Source: Humulus lupulus
Taxonomy: Eukaryota; Streptophyta; Magnoliopsida; Rosales; Cannabaceae
Direction of reading: 5' to 3'
Assembly: GCF_963169125.1 (NCBI RefSeq)
Contig: NC_084797.1
Coordinates: forward strand, 104,805,868-104,869,867
Length of the DNA: 64,000 bases
The notes below the pieces were generated by a model. The model had not been told where the DNA came from and made no database searches. It saw only the letters and a list, made by a program, of their open reading frames with translations. The position numbers and the translations under genes were made by a program. Within the stretch, counting starts at the first letter, position 1. Every line of letters begins with the position of its first letter. This document shows, piece by piece, positions 22,020 through 32,925 of the stretch.

Positions 22020-23844
22020 TTAAAGAACACATAAAAAATAATTACTAATTCCACGATTAATTAATTTGAACATTAATGGACCAGCCTTATGGTAGGTCAG
22101 ACTAATTTCAAATTAATTTTGAGACAAGTTCTCAAATTTATAAGTGAAAACTGAAATCAATATTTCTCTTTTGACTTATAAACAACCACTTTTTTGGTCA
22201 AGAATACACTAGTCCGCTCGAAAGCCTAATGTACCTTGTGAGTGTAACCAATTATTTTAGATCAGTGACTTAACTCAAGAGTGTGTCTTAGGGTCAGTCA
22301 AACTTGAAATACATCATTAAATCCTATTCTTGAAAAAGAAGTTTTCCTTGAGAATAACACAGTCGGAAGCCTTCCTTAGGGGGACACAAGCAATGGTGCC
22401 GCGAGGCCCTCTCCATGTTATCTCGGTGCTAACTAATAATGGAGACCATGGGACTTATTGTCATAACTCCCTCTCCCACTCACTATTTTAGAATATGTGC
22501 TTTCTCAAAACATCCTATGATTTTTAATTGGTTGTAAAAATAAAGTGATCTATTTTTACCAAATGATATTCTAATAATTACTAATCATATTAAGAAAAAT
22601 TAAAATTATAGAACTATGCCCTAATTAGTTCAATTTTATTTTGCTATAATTACTAAGAGTATCATTTATAATTTAATAAAACAATTTTATTAAATACTAG
22701 AAATTAAACAACTTTTAAAATCTATTTCCGCTATTGAACTAGTTCAAAAACTAGATTTATTATTATATGTACCAACATATAATCACATAGGACAATCCTA
22801 AGGCATGTTTCTACTCATATGAGATGCATGCACAATTTTAAATATTGTGTGGGTTATATGTATGCCATGTAAAAAATTCATGATAAAATATTAAACAATT
22901 TAATCACATTCAAACATTTAAATAAATACATACTAACTAAATAAATAAATAAATGCTGGCCGGGTGTCTTGGGTATTTCTAGAAAAATTACAACCCTTGC
23001 AAAAATATACAAAAAATGTAAGAAACTAAATAAGACCTAAAGAGATCTCTATCTTTAACATTGGCTCTTCACAAGTAGTCTTGATTCATTAAGCAAATTA
23101 TCCATTTAATTTTGAATGAAAATAACTTTCAATTATCTTAAACAAATTTTAAGAATAATTAACTTGGGCTTCAATGTCCAATAAGTTATTAGGCCCAGTT
23201 TTGAATTCGGGCTCATACAATTAATTCAAAATAAAGCAATTTTTATTATGGGTTAACTTAATTAAGCCCATAATTTAAATGGATAATATTTGGATGCAAG
23301 CCCTAGGGTTTTAAACCCTAGGGGCGGCTGCATAGGATGGCTCGGCATGGGGCACGGCTGGGGCGCACGGTGGCTGCTGGGTGCGACATGCAGGGGTGCG
23401 CGACTGGGTGCAACAGCAGCAGGTGCAGGGGTGTTGCGCAGGGATGCGCAGGGGCGCGCAAGTGAGGTGCATAGGGGCGTGGCCACTCAGCTAGGCGGGG
23501 TGCGCATGGCGCACTGGGTAGGCAGCACGCAGGGGCTGGGTGCGCATGCGGCTGGGTGAGGCTCGGACTTCGGAGCTTGGAACCCGGGGCTCGAGCCTTA
23601 CAGAATTTTTCAAATAATTTTAATGCAGAAAATTAAAGTTAGAAAAATTCCTATGCCCCAAAATGGTTTACATTTTTCATCTAGAATTTTAAGAACATTT
23701 CCTAAACCCAAAACACCATAAAATTAACCACTCTTAAGAATAAACTGTAATCATACATACATCCATCCATTCACATATACTACAATAACATAAGAATGCA
23801 TATTATGCCCACACAGTAATTAATGTATGCAGCGATTAATGACT
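22020..23844 (-). other. Copia-1 leader region without a clear gene
   Basis: Between PBS and gag lie ~1.8 kb of mostly AT-rich sequence with no domain I recognise. A GC-rich island (about 23310-23590) has degenerate GGGTGCGC-type repeats and opposing short ORFs that look like composition artefacts. A near-palindrome with telobox motifs is at 23301-23323. Confidence 0.7.
23301..23323. repeat. Palindrome with two inverted telobox motifs
   Basis: CCCTAGGGTTT and its reverse complement AAACCCTAGGG face each other across one base. Each half includes TAGGGTTT/AAACCCTA, the plant telo-box core. It is inside the Copia-1 leader. Confidence 0.8.
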
Positions 23845-23856
23845 GCTCTGGTACCA
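23845..23856 (-). promoter_or_regulatory. Copia-1 primer-binding site
   Basis: Minus strand TGGTACCAGAGC begins two bases inside the 5' LTR edge. It is an iMet-type site with one change from the common TGGTATCAGAGC. Confidence 0.9.
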
Positions 23857-23858
23857 AT

Positions 23859-26027
23859 TGTTAGGAACGAATTTTCTAATACGCAGTGGAAAGGTGGTGG
23901 GATTGGCCTAGTGTACAGCAAAATTTTTGTAACATATTTAAACTACTTTTAAATATGCGAAACCATTAATATACATATATTAATCATAAGTAAGTTAAGG
24001 ATAGAATTCATACCTATTGAAGCCTATCAAGTGTCATTGCTATCTTTTTGTATTTAGAACGATCTTCCTATTCAAGCCGCTCCCACGTACTCACACCAAG
24101 ATCTTCCAAAGCATTCTCTACACCTCAAGAAGTGTGTGGGAACTTAGAGAATGAAAGATAGTTTATTTGTTATTCTACTTGGTGTACTAAACACATGAGA
24201 TCAAGAGAATAGGCCTGAGAATCGGTTCTTTATTTCTTAGATCTCTGAATATTTTCTAATTAGTCATACTTAAAAGAAAAATATTCAAATTTAAAAAATA
24301 AATATGTAACCAACTTACAATTTACTTTTTAAATAATTAATTATTCTATTAATGAAAAATTCCAAAGACGAATTTTTGAATTATCCATTAATTATTTAAT
24401 TAAATAAATAAAAATTAAAATCCTATCACAGAAAAATAGATCGACACGACTGTGTGTGCACTTGTAGCATCCCTATTTGTAGGGATGTTGGTTTTTTCAA
24501 ATTTTATTTAATTATTTATTCAAACTACTTTGTGAGATAAGATCTAACAACCTCATAACTAATTCAAATTTGAATTTAAATTTAAATTAATTATCTTTTT
24601 AATTAACTATCAAATATAATTAATTATTTGAATAAATATTAATCTTTTAAATTCAAATCCAATTTGAATTTATTAGATTATTATCTCCAACTCAAATAAA
24701 GATATTTAATTAATTCTACCAATTAATTAAACCAATATTTTCGAAAATAAATATTTAATTTATTATAATTTCTAATATTATAATAAATAATTATTTAATT
24801 AAATTTCGAAATTAATTAAATTATTTAATATAATTTCAAAAATTATACAATAATTAAATATTAATTAATTTTATTAACTACAATTAATTTGTAATTAATT
24901 AATTAATCACTATTATCATATAATTGCATATTTGGCCTGAAGAACAAATTTCTTCTCAAATATGTCTTTAAACTATTTTTCCCTTCATATTAACTCTTAC
25001 CTTGAATAGTGTTGATATAGCTGCTATGGGGACCTATAGACCTATAATTCCAATCTCCAATAAATTTGAGATTATTAATTAAACTCTTTAATTAAATAAT
25101 CTTAATTTATTAATCTCATAATTATTCCACTATAAATATCAGACTGCACTCTTGTAATTATAGACATTTCATTTACTGTGTACTTTATAATTATAAAGTG
25201 TCCATTAATGTAATCATTGCATACAACTTGACCCTCTAATAATGGTTCATAATTAATCGGGAATAAAATTATCGTTTTACCCTTTTAATTATCTCTTGTT
25301 TCCTTAAGTACCATTGACTTTACTAGTGAATGTTAATTCATAGCTAAATTATGAATTTGAGCTCAATAACCTTTCAGTTCCAAAAGTCAACCCTTAAGAG
25401 AACCATCATTCAATCTCTTGCGAGAAGGTATAGATTCCATATCTTTATACTATGTCCCCAACCATCTACATTAATGAGTTCCCAAAACAAAAGTGTCTAG
25501 CCTGATCATTCTGACAGACCCTATCAAGTGAATCAAAGAACTCATATAACATAAACAAGAGTTCATAGTAACTTCAGGATTAAGATCTATTTGTATATGA
25601 TCATTAGTTGATACATTTAATTAATACTTCAAAATGGTATTTAACTAAGTATTAATAAACATATCTGGTCTAGTTCTATATATTCTCTAATATATAAAGA
25701 ACCTCCACTAAAGTGACCTACCACACTAGTGATCCGATTCTAGATCACATGTATTCATAATACTCCGTACTTGCAATAATTAATCTAAAGATTCCATAAC
25801 TTTATTTTACTACGAACTATTCAAGTTCATTTATCTCAAACACAATCCTCTCGTACCAATACATGTTTGAGATCACATATATGAACTTAGGAATTTTCCT
25901 GATATGTTACAAAATATTATCATAGAATAATATAGTCCATAAAATATATGCATAACAAATTTAATTTATTTATTTATTTCATAAAACAATGTCTACTACA
26001 TATGCTTTCAGGGCCCAATTTCCAACA
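23859..26027 (-). repeat. Copia-1 5' LTR
   Basis: 2169 bp, plus-strand ends TGTTAGGAACG and TTTCCAACA. It pairs with 16287-18512; several short gaps relative to that copy lie near 24235-24250 (a missing ~55-base segment). Confidence 0.93.
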
Positions 26028-26032
26028 TCTAG

Positions 26033-26056
26033 GTTATTACAACTTGGTATCAGAGC
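26033..26056 (+). mobile_element. End of shared Tekay LTR and second PBS
   Basis: GTTATTACA closes the LTR broken by Copia-1, and TGGTATCAGAGC (26045-26056) follows. It shows that a second internal region begins here. Confidence 0.88.
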
Positions 26057-26426
26057 AATCTAGGTTTAAGGGTTCATGAAGAGTGGCTGGGCATGTATAC
26101 TCGCCGCTAAAGACAAGCTTGACTTAGGGTTTGGTAACTAAATATGTGATTACATGCTTAATTGGTCTAATGAACTATAAATGTGTTATCTACTTGTTTA
26201 ATAGAAAGCATGAGATATACTGATAGAGCATAGCCCTTGATTACCATGTGTACATGAAGAGGCATGCTTATTAGCATTGTTGTTCTATGTTAGTATTATT
26301 GAAATGCCTGTTAGCATTGTGATTGCATATTTTGTTTGATTCTTGGAAATGGAATGTGGGGTGACTTCTAAAGACAATTATCATTGCCTGATGAGCAGAG
26401 TCATTGATTGCGGATATACTTGGAGA

Positions 26427-26711
26427 GTTATGCCTCCAAGGCGATCAATTCGACTACCCAGCGCTAAGATTGAGGATAGAGATGATAATCAAGGTCAGAA
26501 CCCTCCGCTAGTACTTGAGAACTAGCAACAAATGTGTGCTAATATGCAAGCTAGACTTCAAAGTCAAGAAAAAGAAATTCGCTTTTTGAGACAGCAGGCT
26601 CTGCCAGGGAACGCTGCACCAGACTTGCCACCTGTTGTGGCACCAGTCGTATAGTAGCCTGAAATTGAGAACAAGTGGGAGCAGTTGTACGAGAGATTTA
26701 GGAAACAACAC
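26427..26711 (+). pseudogene. Tekay-2 gag, N-terminal part
   Basis: It starts MPPRRSIRLP near 26431 and shares the Q/R-rich helix with Tekay-1 gag (QARLQSQEKEIRFLRQQ), with TAG stops at 26524 and about 26652. It stops at 26711 where Tekay-3 is inserted. The next gag residues are at 33910, after the duplicated AACAC. The 600 bases before it correspond to the Tekay-1 leader 8787-9127 and carry no gene. Confidence 0.85.
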
Positions 26712-26858
26712 TGCAACGCCATATGTCACTAAGGATGCATCCTAGAATGACAACTGGCCCTATAAACAAACACGCATCTTTGCAGCATTCTTCGTCCTCA
26801 CTCGCACGCTTCCTGGGAAAACTTCCCAGGAGGTCACCTATCATGATACTACTGCAAT
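26712..26858 (-). repeat. Tekay-3 3' LTR end with 5S-rRNA-like block
   Basis: Minus strand 26853-26821 resembles the 3' domain of plant 5S rRNA (AGTAGTA..ATG...GGTGACCTCCTGGGAAGT). It is followed by a hairpin-forming TCCCAGGAAG tail and a segment ending GGCGTTGCA at the duplicated AACAC. From recall this resembles Cassandra-type LTR ends, which carry 5S sequence; it could be a Cassandra remnant or a gypsy LTR sharing that block. No full 5S gene is present. Confidence 0.6.
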
Positions 26859-27660
26859 CATTGATTGAAAACTATTTTAGTACGAAAACTCAATCAACGA
26901 AAGATACTTTCTCCAAGACCCCTCGAAGTCTAGCACACACGCTCTAATCATGTCCTCTAATATCTAAATTGTCCTCTCAGACTGTTCGTCGATTTGAGGA
27001 TGAAAGGCTTTACTGAACTTCAACTAAGTGACCATAGCCTTCTGCAAACCACCCTAAAACATGGAGTTAAATATGGGATACCGATTCGATACTATATATT
27101 TAGGAACCCCATGGAGACGCACAATCTCCCAGACATATAACTCTGCGTAATGATCCATAGTATAGGTCGTGCTCACTGGTAGAAAGTGAGCTAACTTGGT
27201 GTATCTGTCTACTATCACCTACACCGAGTCATGTAGCCCCAATGTCCTAGGTAAACCTCCCACAAAATCCATGTTAATGTCTTCCCATTTTCACTCGGAA
27301 ATACCTAAAGGCTGTAGCAACCCCGCTAGTTGCTGATGCTCAACCTTCTCCTGCTAATAGTTTAAACACTTGGCCACATATTCAACTACGTCCTTCTTCA
27401 TCCCAGGCCACCAATATATAGTATGTAGATCCTGATACATCTTTGTGGTGCCTGAATGGAGTGAGTATGGTGTAGTATGAGAATCATCAAGTATCTCTCG
27501 TCTAATTCCCATATCCATCAGAATATAGATCTGATCTTTGGACCGTAGTAAACCTGTCTCCAAAATGGAATAATCCTTAACAACTCCAGCTAGGACATTC
27601 CCTCTAACCTCCTGCAACTTTGCATCATCCAACTGATCCTCTCTTATCCTCTCTAGGAGG
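26859..27660 (-). pseudogene. Tekay-3 integrase, truncated
   Basis: The ORF 27632-27354 holds the zinc-binding part (DDSHTTPYSLHSGTTKMYQDLHTIYWWPGMKK). The core continues leftward with stops: MDFVGGLPRT, VDRYTKLAHFLPV, a SNRYPIF block in which the second catalytic Asp reads Tyr, and FHPQIDEQSERT. It stops at the QSMI position near 26859, short of the C-terminal and chromodomain parts. It is the same family as Tekay-1 (very similar residues throughout). Confidence 0.83.
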
Positions 27661-28050
27661 GTAGACTATAATGTAACATTGGCCAATCGGCCAACAACCA
27701 ATTCTATCCTTGCTCTAGCCATTACTTCTGATAACTCTTTCGATATCTGTTGAGAACTAAACAACTATCCCGGGCGCCTCTGGCTAAGCACATCTGCCAC
27801 ATCATTGGCTTTTCCTTGGTGGTAAAGGATGCCACAGTCATAGTCCTTCACCAATTCCAGCCAACTTTTCTCATGTTTAAGTCCTTTTGGGGAAAGAAAT
27901 ACTTCAAACTCTTATGGTTGGTGTATATCTCTCACTTCTCCCCATACAAATAATGTCGCAATACTTTCAGTGCGAACACCACCGCTGCTAACTCCAATTC
28001 ATGGGTAGGGTATCGCTGCTCATAATTCTTCCGCTATCACGACACATAGG
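27661..28050 (-). pseudogene. Tekay-3 RNase H
   Basis: Minus strand holds [27 protein letters not shown] and the TNHKSLKYFF block, then RNase H tail sequence up to the integrase linker, with stops near 28036 and 27930. It continues the RT ORF of 28480-28037. Confidence 0.75.
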
Positions 28051-28930
28051 CAATAACCTTCTCATTTTGCATCGACACGCACCCCAATCCCAGTCTCAAT
28101 GTGTCACAAAATACTACAAAATTTCCTCCCTCCGAAGGAAAACTTAACACAGTAGCAGTCATCAGCTGTTGCTTCAGTTCCTGAAAGCTACCCTCACACT
28201 TATTTGACCAAGTGAACTTCAAATTCTTCCGTGTCAATTCAGTCAACGGTGTGGCAATCTTCGAGAACCCTTCCACAAACCATTTGTAATATCCCTGTAA
28301 TCCAAAGAAACTCCTAAGCTTTGAGGCATTCCTTGGCCTCGACCAATCCCTAACTGCCTCTACCTTGGCCGGATCTACCTTAATCCCACCTCTGCTAACA
28401 ATGTGTCCAAGGAATGTCACTTCTGGTAGCCATAACTCACACTTCTTAAACTTAGCATACAACCGATGCTCTCTCAACATCTATAATACCTATCGGAGAT
28501 GTTGCTCATGGTCTTCCTATGAACTGGAGTAAACTACGATGTCATTGATGAAGACAATCACAAACTGATCCAAGAAATCCTTGAACACCCTGTTCATCAG
28601 ATCCATAAATGTTTTTGGGGTATTAGTCAAACACACATTACTAGAAACTCATAATGCCCATACCTCGTACGGAAGGCCGTCTTCGGAATATCCTCGTCCT
28701 TGATCCTTAGCTAGTGATAACCAGATCGAAGATCAATCTTTGTGAATACCATCTTTCCCTGCAGCTGATCGAACATCAATCCTTTGTAAGGAATACTTGT
28801 TCTTGATGGTCAACTTGTTCAACTCCTTGTAGTCTATACACAATCTTAGAGTCCCATCCTTCTTCTTCACAAATAAAACCGAAGCACCCCATGGTGAGAA
28901 GCTAGGTCTAATAAATCCCAAGTCTAGAAG
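28051..28930 (-). pseudogene. Tekay-3 reverse transcriptase, catalytic Asp changed
   Basis: Blocks in order: [42 protein letters not shown], a frameshifted middle, [19 protein letters not shown], the catalytic tetrad, FLGHIVS and the thumb. The tetrad expected as F(I/V)DD reads FIND (about 28545), so the first of the two metal-binding Asp residues is Asn. Frame breaks occur at about 28735 and 28480. The enzyme would be inactive even if expressed. Confidence 0.85.
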
Positions 28931-28933
28931 CTC

Positions 28934-29640
28934 TTACAACTGTATCTTCAACTCATTTAGCTTTGTTAGGGCCATTCTATATGGTATCCTTGACACTGGC
29001 TCTGTACCTGATGCCAACTCAATGACAATTTGAATCTCCCTGTGCATCGGAAATCCTAGTAAGTCCTCAGGAAACACGTCCAATAACTCAAATACCATTC
29101 TAGTCTCTCCTGGCGCCACAGGGGTAACACTATAGGTTTTATCCACACTAGATAGAAAGCCTATACAACCTCCTTGTAATAGGTCCTTAGCCCTCAACGT
29201 TGATATCATAGGGAAGCGGGGTCCTTGCACAACACCCACAAAGACAATGGTGTCCTCACCCTCAGGCTCAAAAGCAACCATCTTCTTCCTGCAATCTATA
29301 GTGGCCCCGTGTCTAACTAGCCAATCCATCCCCAAAACCATATCAAAATCATCCATACCAAACTCAATAAAATCTACGGATAGTTCCCTAATATCCACCA
29401 TCACTGGCAGTGCTCTAATCCATCTCCTAGAAACTACCAGCTCCCTTACAGAATATATCAATCACTTTGCTAGAAAGCTGACCTGTCACTACCATGGGAC
29501 TAGCAAGCACTAGAAACAAATGAATGTGTAGCACCAGAGTCAATCTATAAGAATATGAAGAGGCAGCACTAGAAAGCTGACCTGTCAGTACTGAGGGAAT
29601 AGCCTCGGCCTCTGCCTGCGTCAAGGTGAACACTCAAGCT
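28934..29640 (-). pseudogene. Tekay-3 protease region
   Basis: The ORF 29461-28934 is colinear with Tekay-1 (FDMVLGMDWLVRHGATIDC, KKMVAFEPEGED, RAKDLLQGGCIGFL, then the linker to RT). The active-site part (about 29553-29540) is out of frame: four extra bases follow the catalytic Asp codon. A segment around 29460-29590 repeats the TGQLSS coding region. Function is lost. Confidence 0.8.
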
Positions 29641-30262
29641 AGAGTCAAGTTGTCCACCTTCCCTAGTTCCTCCTTCTTCAATGTCGGGCAGTCTTTCTTG
29701 AGGTATCCAATCACCCCGTACAAGTAACAAGCCTTTGCCCAGCATTCGCCCAAATGGCGCTTCCTGTAACTTGTGCACTCTGGATAACTTCTCCATGTCT
29801 CACCGCCTCCCCGGCGGCCACCCTGAACACCTCGACCCCTCCTATTAGGACCAGTAGTGGTTGAGGTGTTAGGGGTCTTCCTCTTATGATCACTAGGGCC
29901 TCTGCCCCTACCAGCCCCTCTATATGGAGGCACTGCCCTCCGAACATCCCGTCTTGCAGTGTTCTCCCTCCAAATCTTATTCTTTGTCTCCTCAGTAGTG
30001 AGGGCCTTCTCAACAACCTGGGTATAAGTCATCTCCCCAGGTAATGATGTGATCCTCCCATCTGGGGATATCATAGCATTAAGCCCTCGAATAAACCTGT
30101 CCTGTCTAACCGCATTTGCAGTCACCAGATATGGTGAAATCTTTGCTAGCCTATCAAACTTTAGGGCATACTCAGTAACTGTCATACTTCCCTGTACCAA
30201 TCCAACACACTCATTCACCTTTTCTTCCTTGACGGCAACATTGTAATACTTCTGACCTGTAA
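29634..30262 (-). pseudogene. Tekay-3 gag, C-terminal two thirds
   Basis: A 210-codon ORF: YYNVAVKEEKVNECVGLVQG, VTEYALKFDRLAK, QDRFIRGLN, then a basic RGRG-rich tail and the zinc knuckle CYLYGVIGYLKKDC, in which two zinc ligands (second Cys, His) are Tyr. The N-terminal third is missing and the ORF meets an AAAG microsatellite at its start, where the CACTA-type insertion or a deletion begins. Confidence 0.83.
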
Positions 30263-30267
30263 GCAAC

Positions 30268-30300
30268 TAAAAAGAAAGAAAGAAAGAAAGAAAGAAAGAG
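30268..30300. repeat. (AAAG)n microsatellite
   Basis: About eight AAAG units mark the boundary between Tekay-3 gag and unrelated sequence. Confidence 0.9.
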
Positions 30301-31020
30301 CAAACTTTTGTTGAGATCTGATGCGATTTCCTTCACAAATCGAAACATAGTTTTTGAATCATATTGAGGGGTAAGTTTTAAATACCATTAAAAATCATGA
30401 AATTAATAATCTATGATGCATAAGATTTAAAACATAATCTTACTTTACAAAAGTAACATAATCAGAAAGCAAAAGCGTAAAATTTAGTAGTCTAGGATAA
30501 AACTAGACATAATATCAAAGTTTACAATTCTGTGTTTTGTTTTTATTTTAATGTCTTGCTAGTTGTTTTTAGTTGTCTTAATTTTTACTATTTCGAGGTT
30601 AGCGTGGCCCACACAAATATATAAAAACATAACCATTTTTTAAAGCCCAAGGTAAGTGATAAAACAGCAAAAAAGGTTCCTCCATTTAAAACTAAGCATT
30701 ATTGGGTTTCGAAACCCAACAAGTTTTATAACCTTTCTTCACTCCTCAAAACAAAATAGGTTTCAAAACATAGGTTATGAAAGTTTTTTAAACCAACTAT
30801 GGTAGAAGGCTACACTTTTGTGAGATTTGATGAAATAATGAGATTTATATTTAGATTACTAAAGTGATAGTTCATTATCCTATTCCAGATTGACTTTCAT
30901 TTCAAATGGTGCCACTGGTTGTCGTAGCCAGGGGTCTGAAACATGTATAATTACCTGCTAATACCATTTTTTTTTTTGTTATCTTAGTTATGGTGTTTGA
31001 CAGTTAGTTTCCTGTGGAAA
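30301..31020. other. Unassigned AT-rich DNA, probable left part of the CACTA-type insertion
   Basis: No ORF, domain or recognised terminus. I looked for a CACTACAAG start and did not find one, so the left end of the DNA transposon is deleted or too diverged to see. Confidence 0.5.
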
Positions 31021-31560
31021 TTTTATGGACATCCAACCAGGTAATGCTGGTGATGGGAAGCTGCCAGCAATTGAGGTTTCCTCTGGGCCAGTAGAGTCTA
31101 AAATTCCAAGCCTTGTAGATGCAGTACTTTGTTATGTTGTAAATTCTGACAGTCATATCAATAAGTAAGTTCTCCTAGAGACATCCTTAGTCTGGTTTAT
31201 CCCTCAATTTTTTTTTCCGGTTGCTCTTTAAACTAATTTGTTACATATTTTGATCTGTTAATTTCTTTATTCCAGCAAACCCTTTGTGCTGCTTAATGTA
31301 CTCAACTTTTTAAAGTCATTATTGCAAAGGGCAGCTCAATATATCATTATATTGGCTAGGTTGAAAAGCTCTGAGAAGTTCTGGAAGCCATTGTCAAAAT
31401 GCATTTCACTAACTTCTTTGGATTCTTTGCCTGATAGCCTGACTGAGATGGAAGCTCTAAATCTGGCATACAAATATCACTGTCAATCTTCCATAATGGA
31501 AACAATGGCATATGACACACACACACTATCCAATCCAAGGCTCAATTGCATTTACCAATG
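31021..31560 (+). pseudogene. Captured gene fragment, NUP188-like
   Basis: Two exon-like segments with one consensus intron: about 31041-31164 (reads ..IPSLVDAVLCYVVNSDSHIN), intron 31165-31275 (GTAAGT..TCCAG), and 31276-31558 (NKPFVLLNVLNFLKSLLQRAAQY.., ..SEKFWKPLSKCIS, ..ALNLAYKYHCQSSIMETMAYD). The frame continues across the intron. From memory the second exon resembles the plant nucleoporin NUP188 homologue; this was not checked against a database. NUP188 is a large scaffold protein of the nuclear pore, and this is a tiny part of it. It is a fragment, not a gene. Confidence 0.55.
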
Positions 31561-31646
31561 AAAATGATACCCTGTGTAAGGTATCTCAGTTGGAATGTGT
31601 CCTTATTTCATTTTTGTCATTCTGGTAATTAAAATGTGTTTACAAG

Positions 31647-32072
31647 AAAGTTTATGGAAAGGATGTTGCTGGTCCAATTCCAGACGAGCTATGGACTCTA
31701 ACCTTCCTCTGCACATTGTGTGACTTTATTGGACCTTTATAATTCCTGTCATAATATCTTTACTTGCAAAGTGATAATGACTTAACTTAGTGCATATATA
31801 CACTTGGTTTACTCCATGATCTGTTGTAGAAATTTGGCCCAGAATTTCTTGACATGCTCTCTTTCTCCATCAATTGGAAACCTCACTAAGAGGAAATACT
31901 TGTAAGCCAACCTAAAATTTGAGCATTGAAAGAACAAGATTTAACATGTTATGTTACTTCTTTATTTAACTTTTGTTGTTGTTTTTTAATTTGGCAAATA
32001 CTAGGAGCTTAGGCATAAATGCACTATCAGGGGAGCTACTAAAGGAATTGGGACAACTTACTTATTAAGTTT
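31647..32072 (+). pseudogene. Captured gene fragment, LRR receptor-kinase exons
   Basis: Three consecutive LRR exons with GT-AG introns: 31647-31717 (VYGKDVAGPIPDELWTLTFL), 31830-31901 (exactly 72 bp; NLAQNFLTCSLSPSIGNLT) and 32005-32072 (LGINALSGELLKELGQLT; 68 bp, 4 short of 72). One leucine-rich repeat per 72-bp exon and these motifs are typical of LRR-VIII-2 receptor-like kinases. The order and phase match a piece of one gene. The extracellular LRR part would bind ligands at the cell surface in the intact receptor. Transmembrane and kinase parts are absent. It differs from the NUP188-like scrap, so two loci were sampled. Confidence 0.75.
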
Positions 32073-32079
32073 GTAAGTT

Positions 32080-32925
32080 GAAGGCATTCTTAAATTTCAT
32101 CACGTGAGATTTCCTATGTCCAATTTCATCATATTATTGTCTTCTCCTTCATTGTTTAAAATATTGTTGACATTAATCTGTTGAAGTTTTATCCCAAAAT
32201 ATTATTAATCAGGAGATATTTAATGTGCCCAATGGGCTCTTCCATATCAAATATGTTTGTTCTTCACATACCAACATCAGCAATAATACTATAAATTTAT
32301 AGTACTAAAAATACACACACGATACCAAGAAAGGAATCAGTGATATATAATTGGAGTTCTTTGTAAGATAGTGAAGTTGTTTGCTACAAATTTTAGATTT
32401 ATTTGTTCTTTTCATATTAATAAGATCATCTATTTTAACAGCTTACTATCTTGCTTAAAAAAAATTCCATAGCATTTTTCTTGAAGTAATTTGTGATGCT
32501 AGATAATAACAATAAAATATTTCTTTGTTTATTTTGCAGATGTGACAAGAGAAATAGAAAAGGAAACTTAATTTTGAAGGCTTTGTGTTGGGCAGTTGCA
32601 GAATATTTTGTGTTGAAAGTAGTAACTTTTCAATATGTTGAATATTTAAGACTACTTGAATACTTAAAGAATATTTTGTTGTTGATGACAGTGTTGAATG
32701 TTTTAAACTAATTTGTGGATTGTTAATACAATGTTGAATGTTTTTACTTTTTGTTATTTGAAAATCAAGTTCATTTGATGATGCTAGTATATATTAGAAA
32801 GTTAATTTTAATTATATAAAGAAAAAAAAATATAATAGAATAAATTAGTGTTATATAAATGAATATATAATGAGAATTTAAACTTATCTAAATATTAAAA
32901 TAATACGAAAAATGTGTTATAATAT
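32080..32925. other. Unassigned DNA between captured exons and CACTA end
   Basis: AT-rich; a 72-codon ORF (32493-32711) has no recognisable domain. No transposase-like sequence is visible. Confidence 0.5.

Larger units (their letters stand above)
16287..26027 (-). mobile_element. Copia-1: Ty1/copia element
   Basis: Two LTRs (16287-18512 and 23859-26027) flank minus-strand gag-protease-integrase-RT-RNase H. A 5-bp duplication TCTAG stands at 16282-16286 and 26028-26032. PBS and PPT sit at the expected places. The order integrase before RT identifies Ty1/copia. The gag core is deleted and a few stops interrupt pol. The lineage within copia was not fixed. Confidence 0.95.

Noticed and set aside
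23262..23559. Opposing Ala/Pro/Gly-rich ORFs of 74 and 89 codons
   Set aside because: Both strands are open because the island is GC-rich and repetitive; no domain or codon signal.
26821..26853. 5S rRNA gene
   Set aside because: Only ~33 bases of the 3' domain resemble 5S; the internal promoter and 5' half are absent.
31021..32072. A functional host gene at 31-32 kb
   Set aside because: Fragments of two unrelated genes with no start, no terminal exon and a frame-breaking 4-bp loss.
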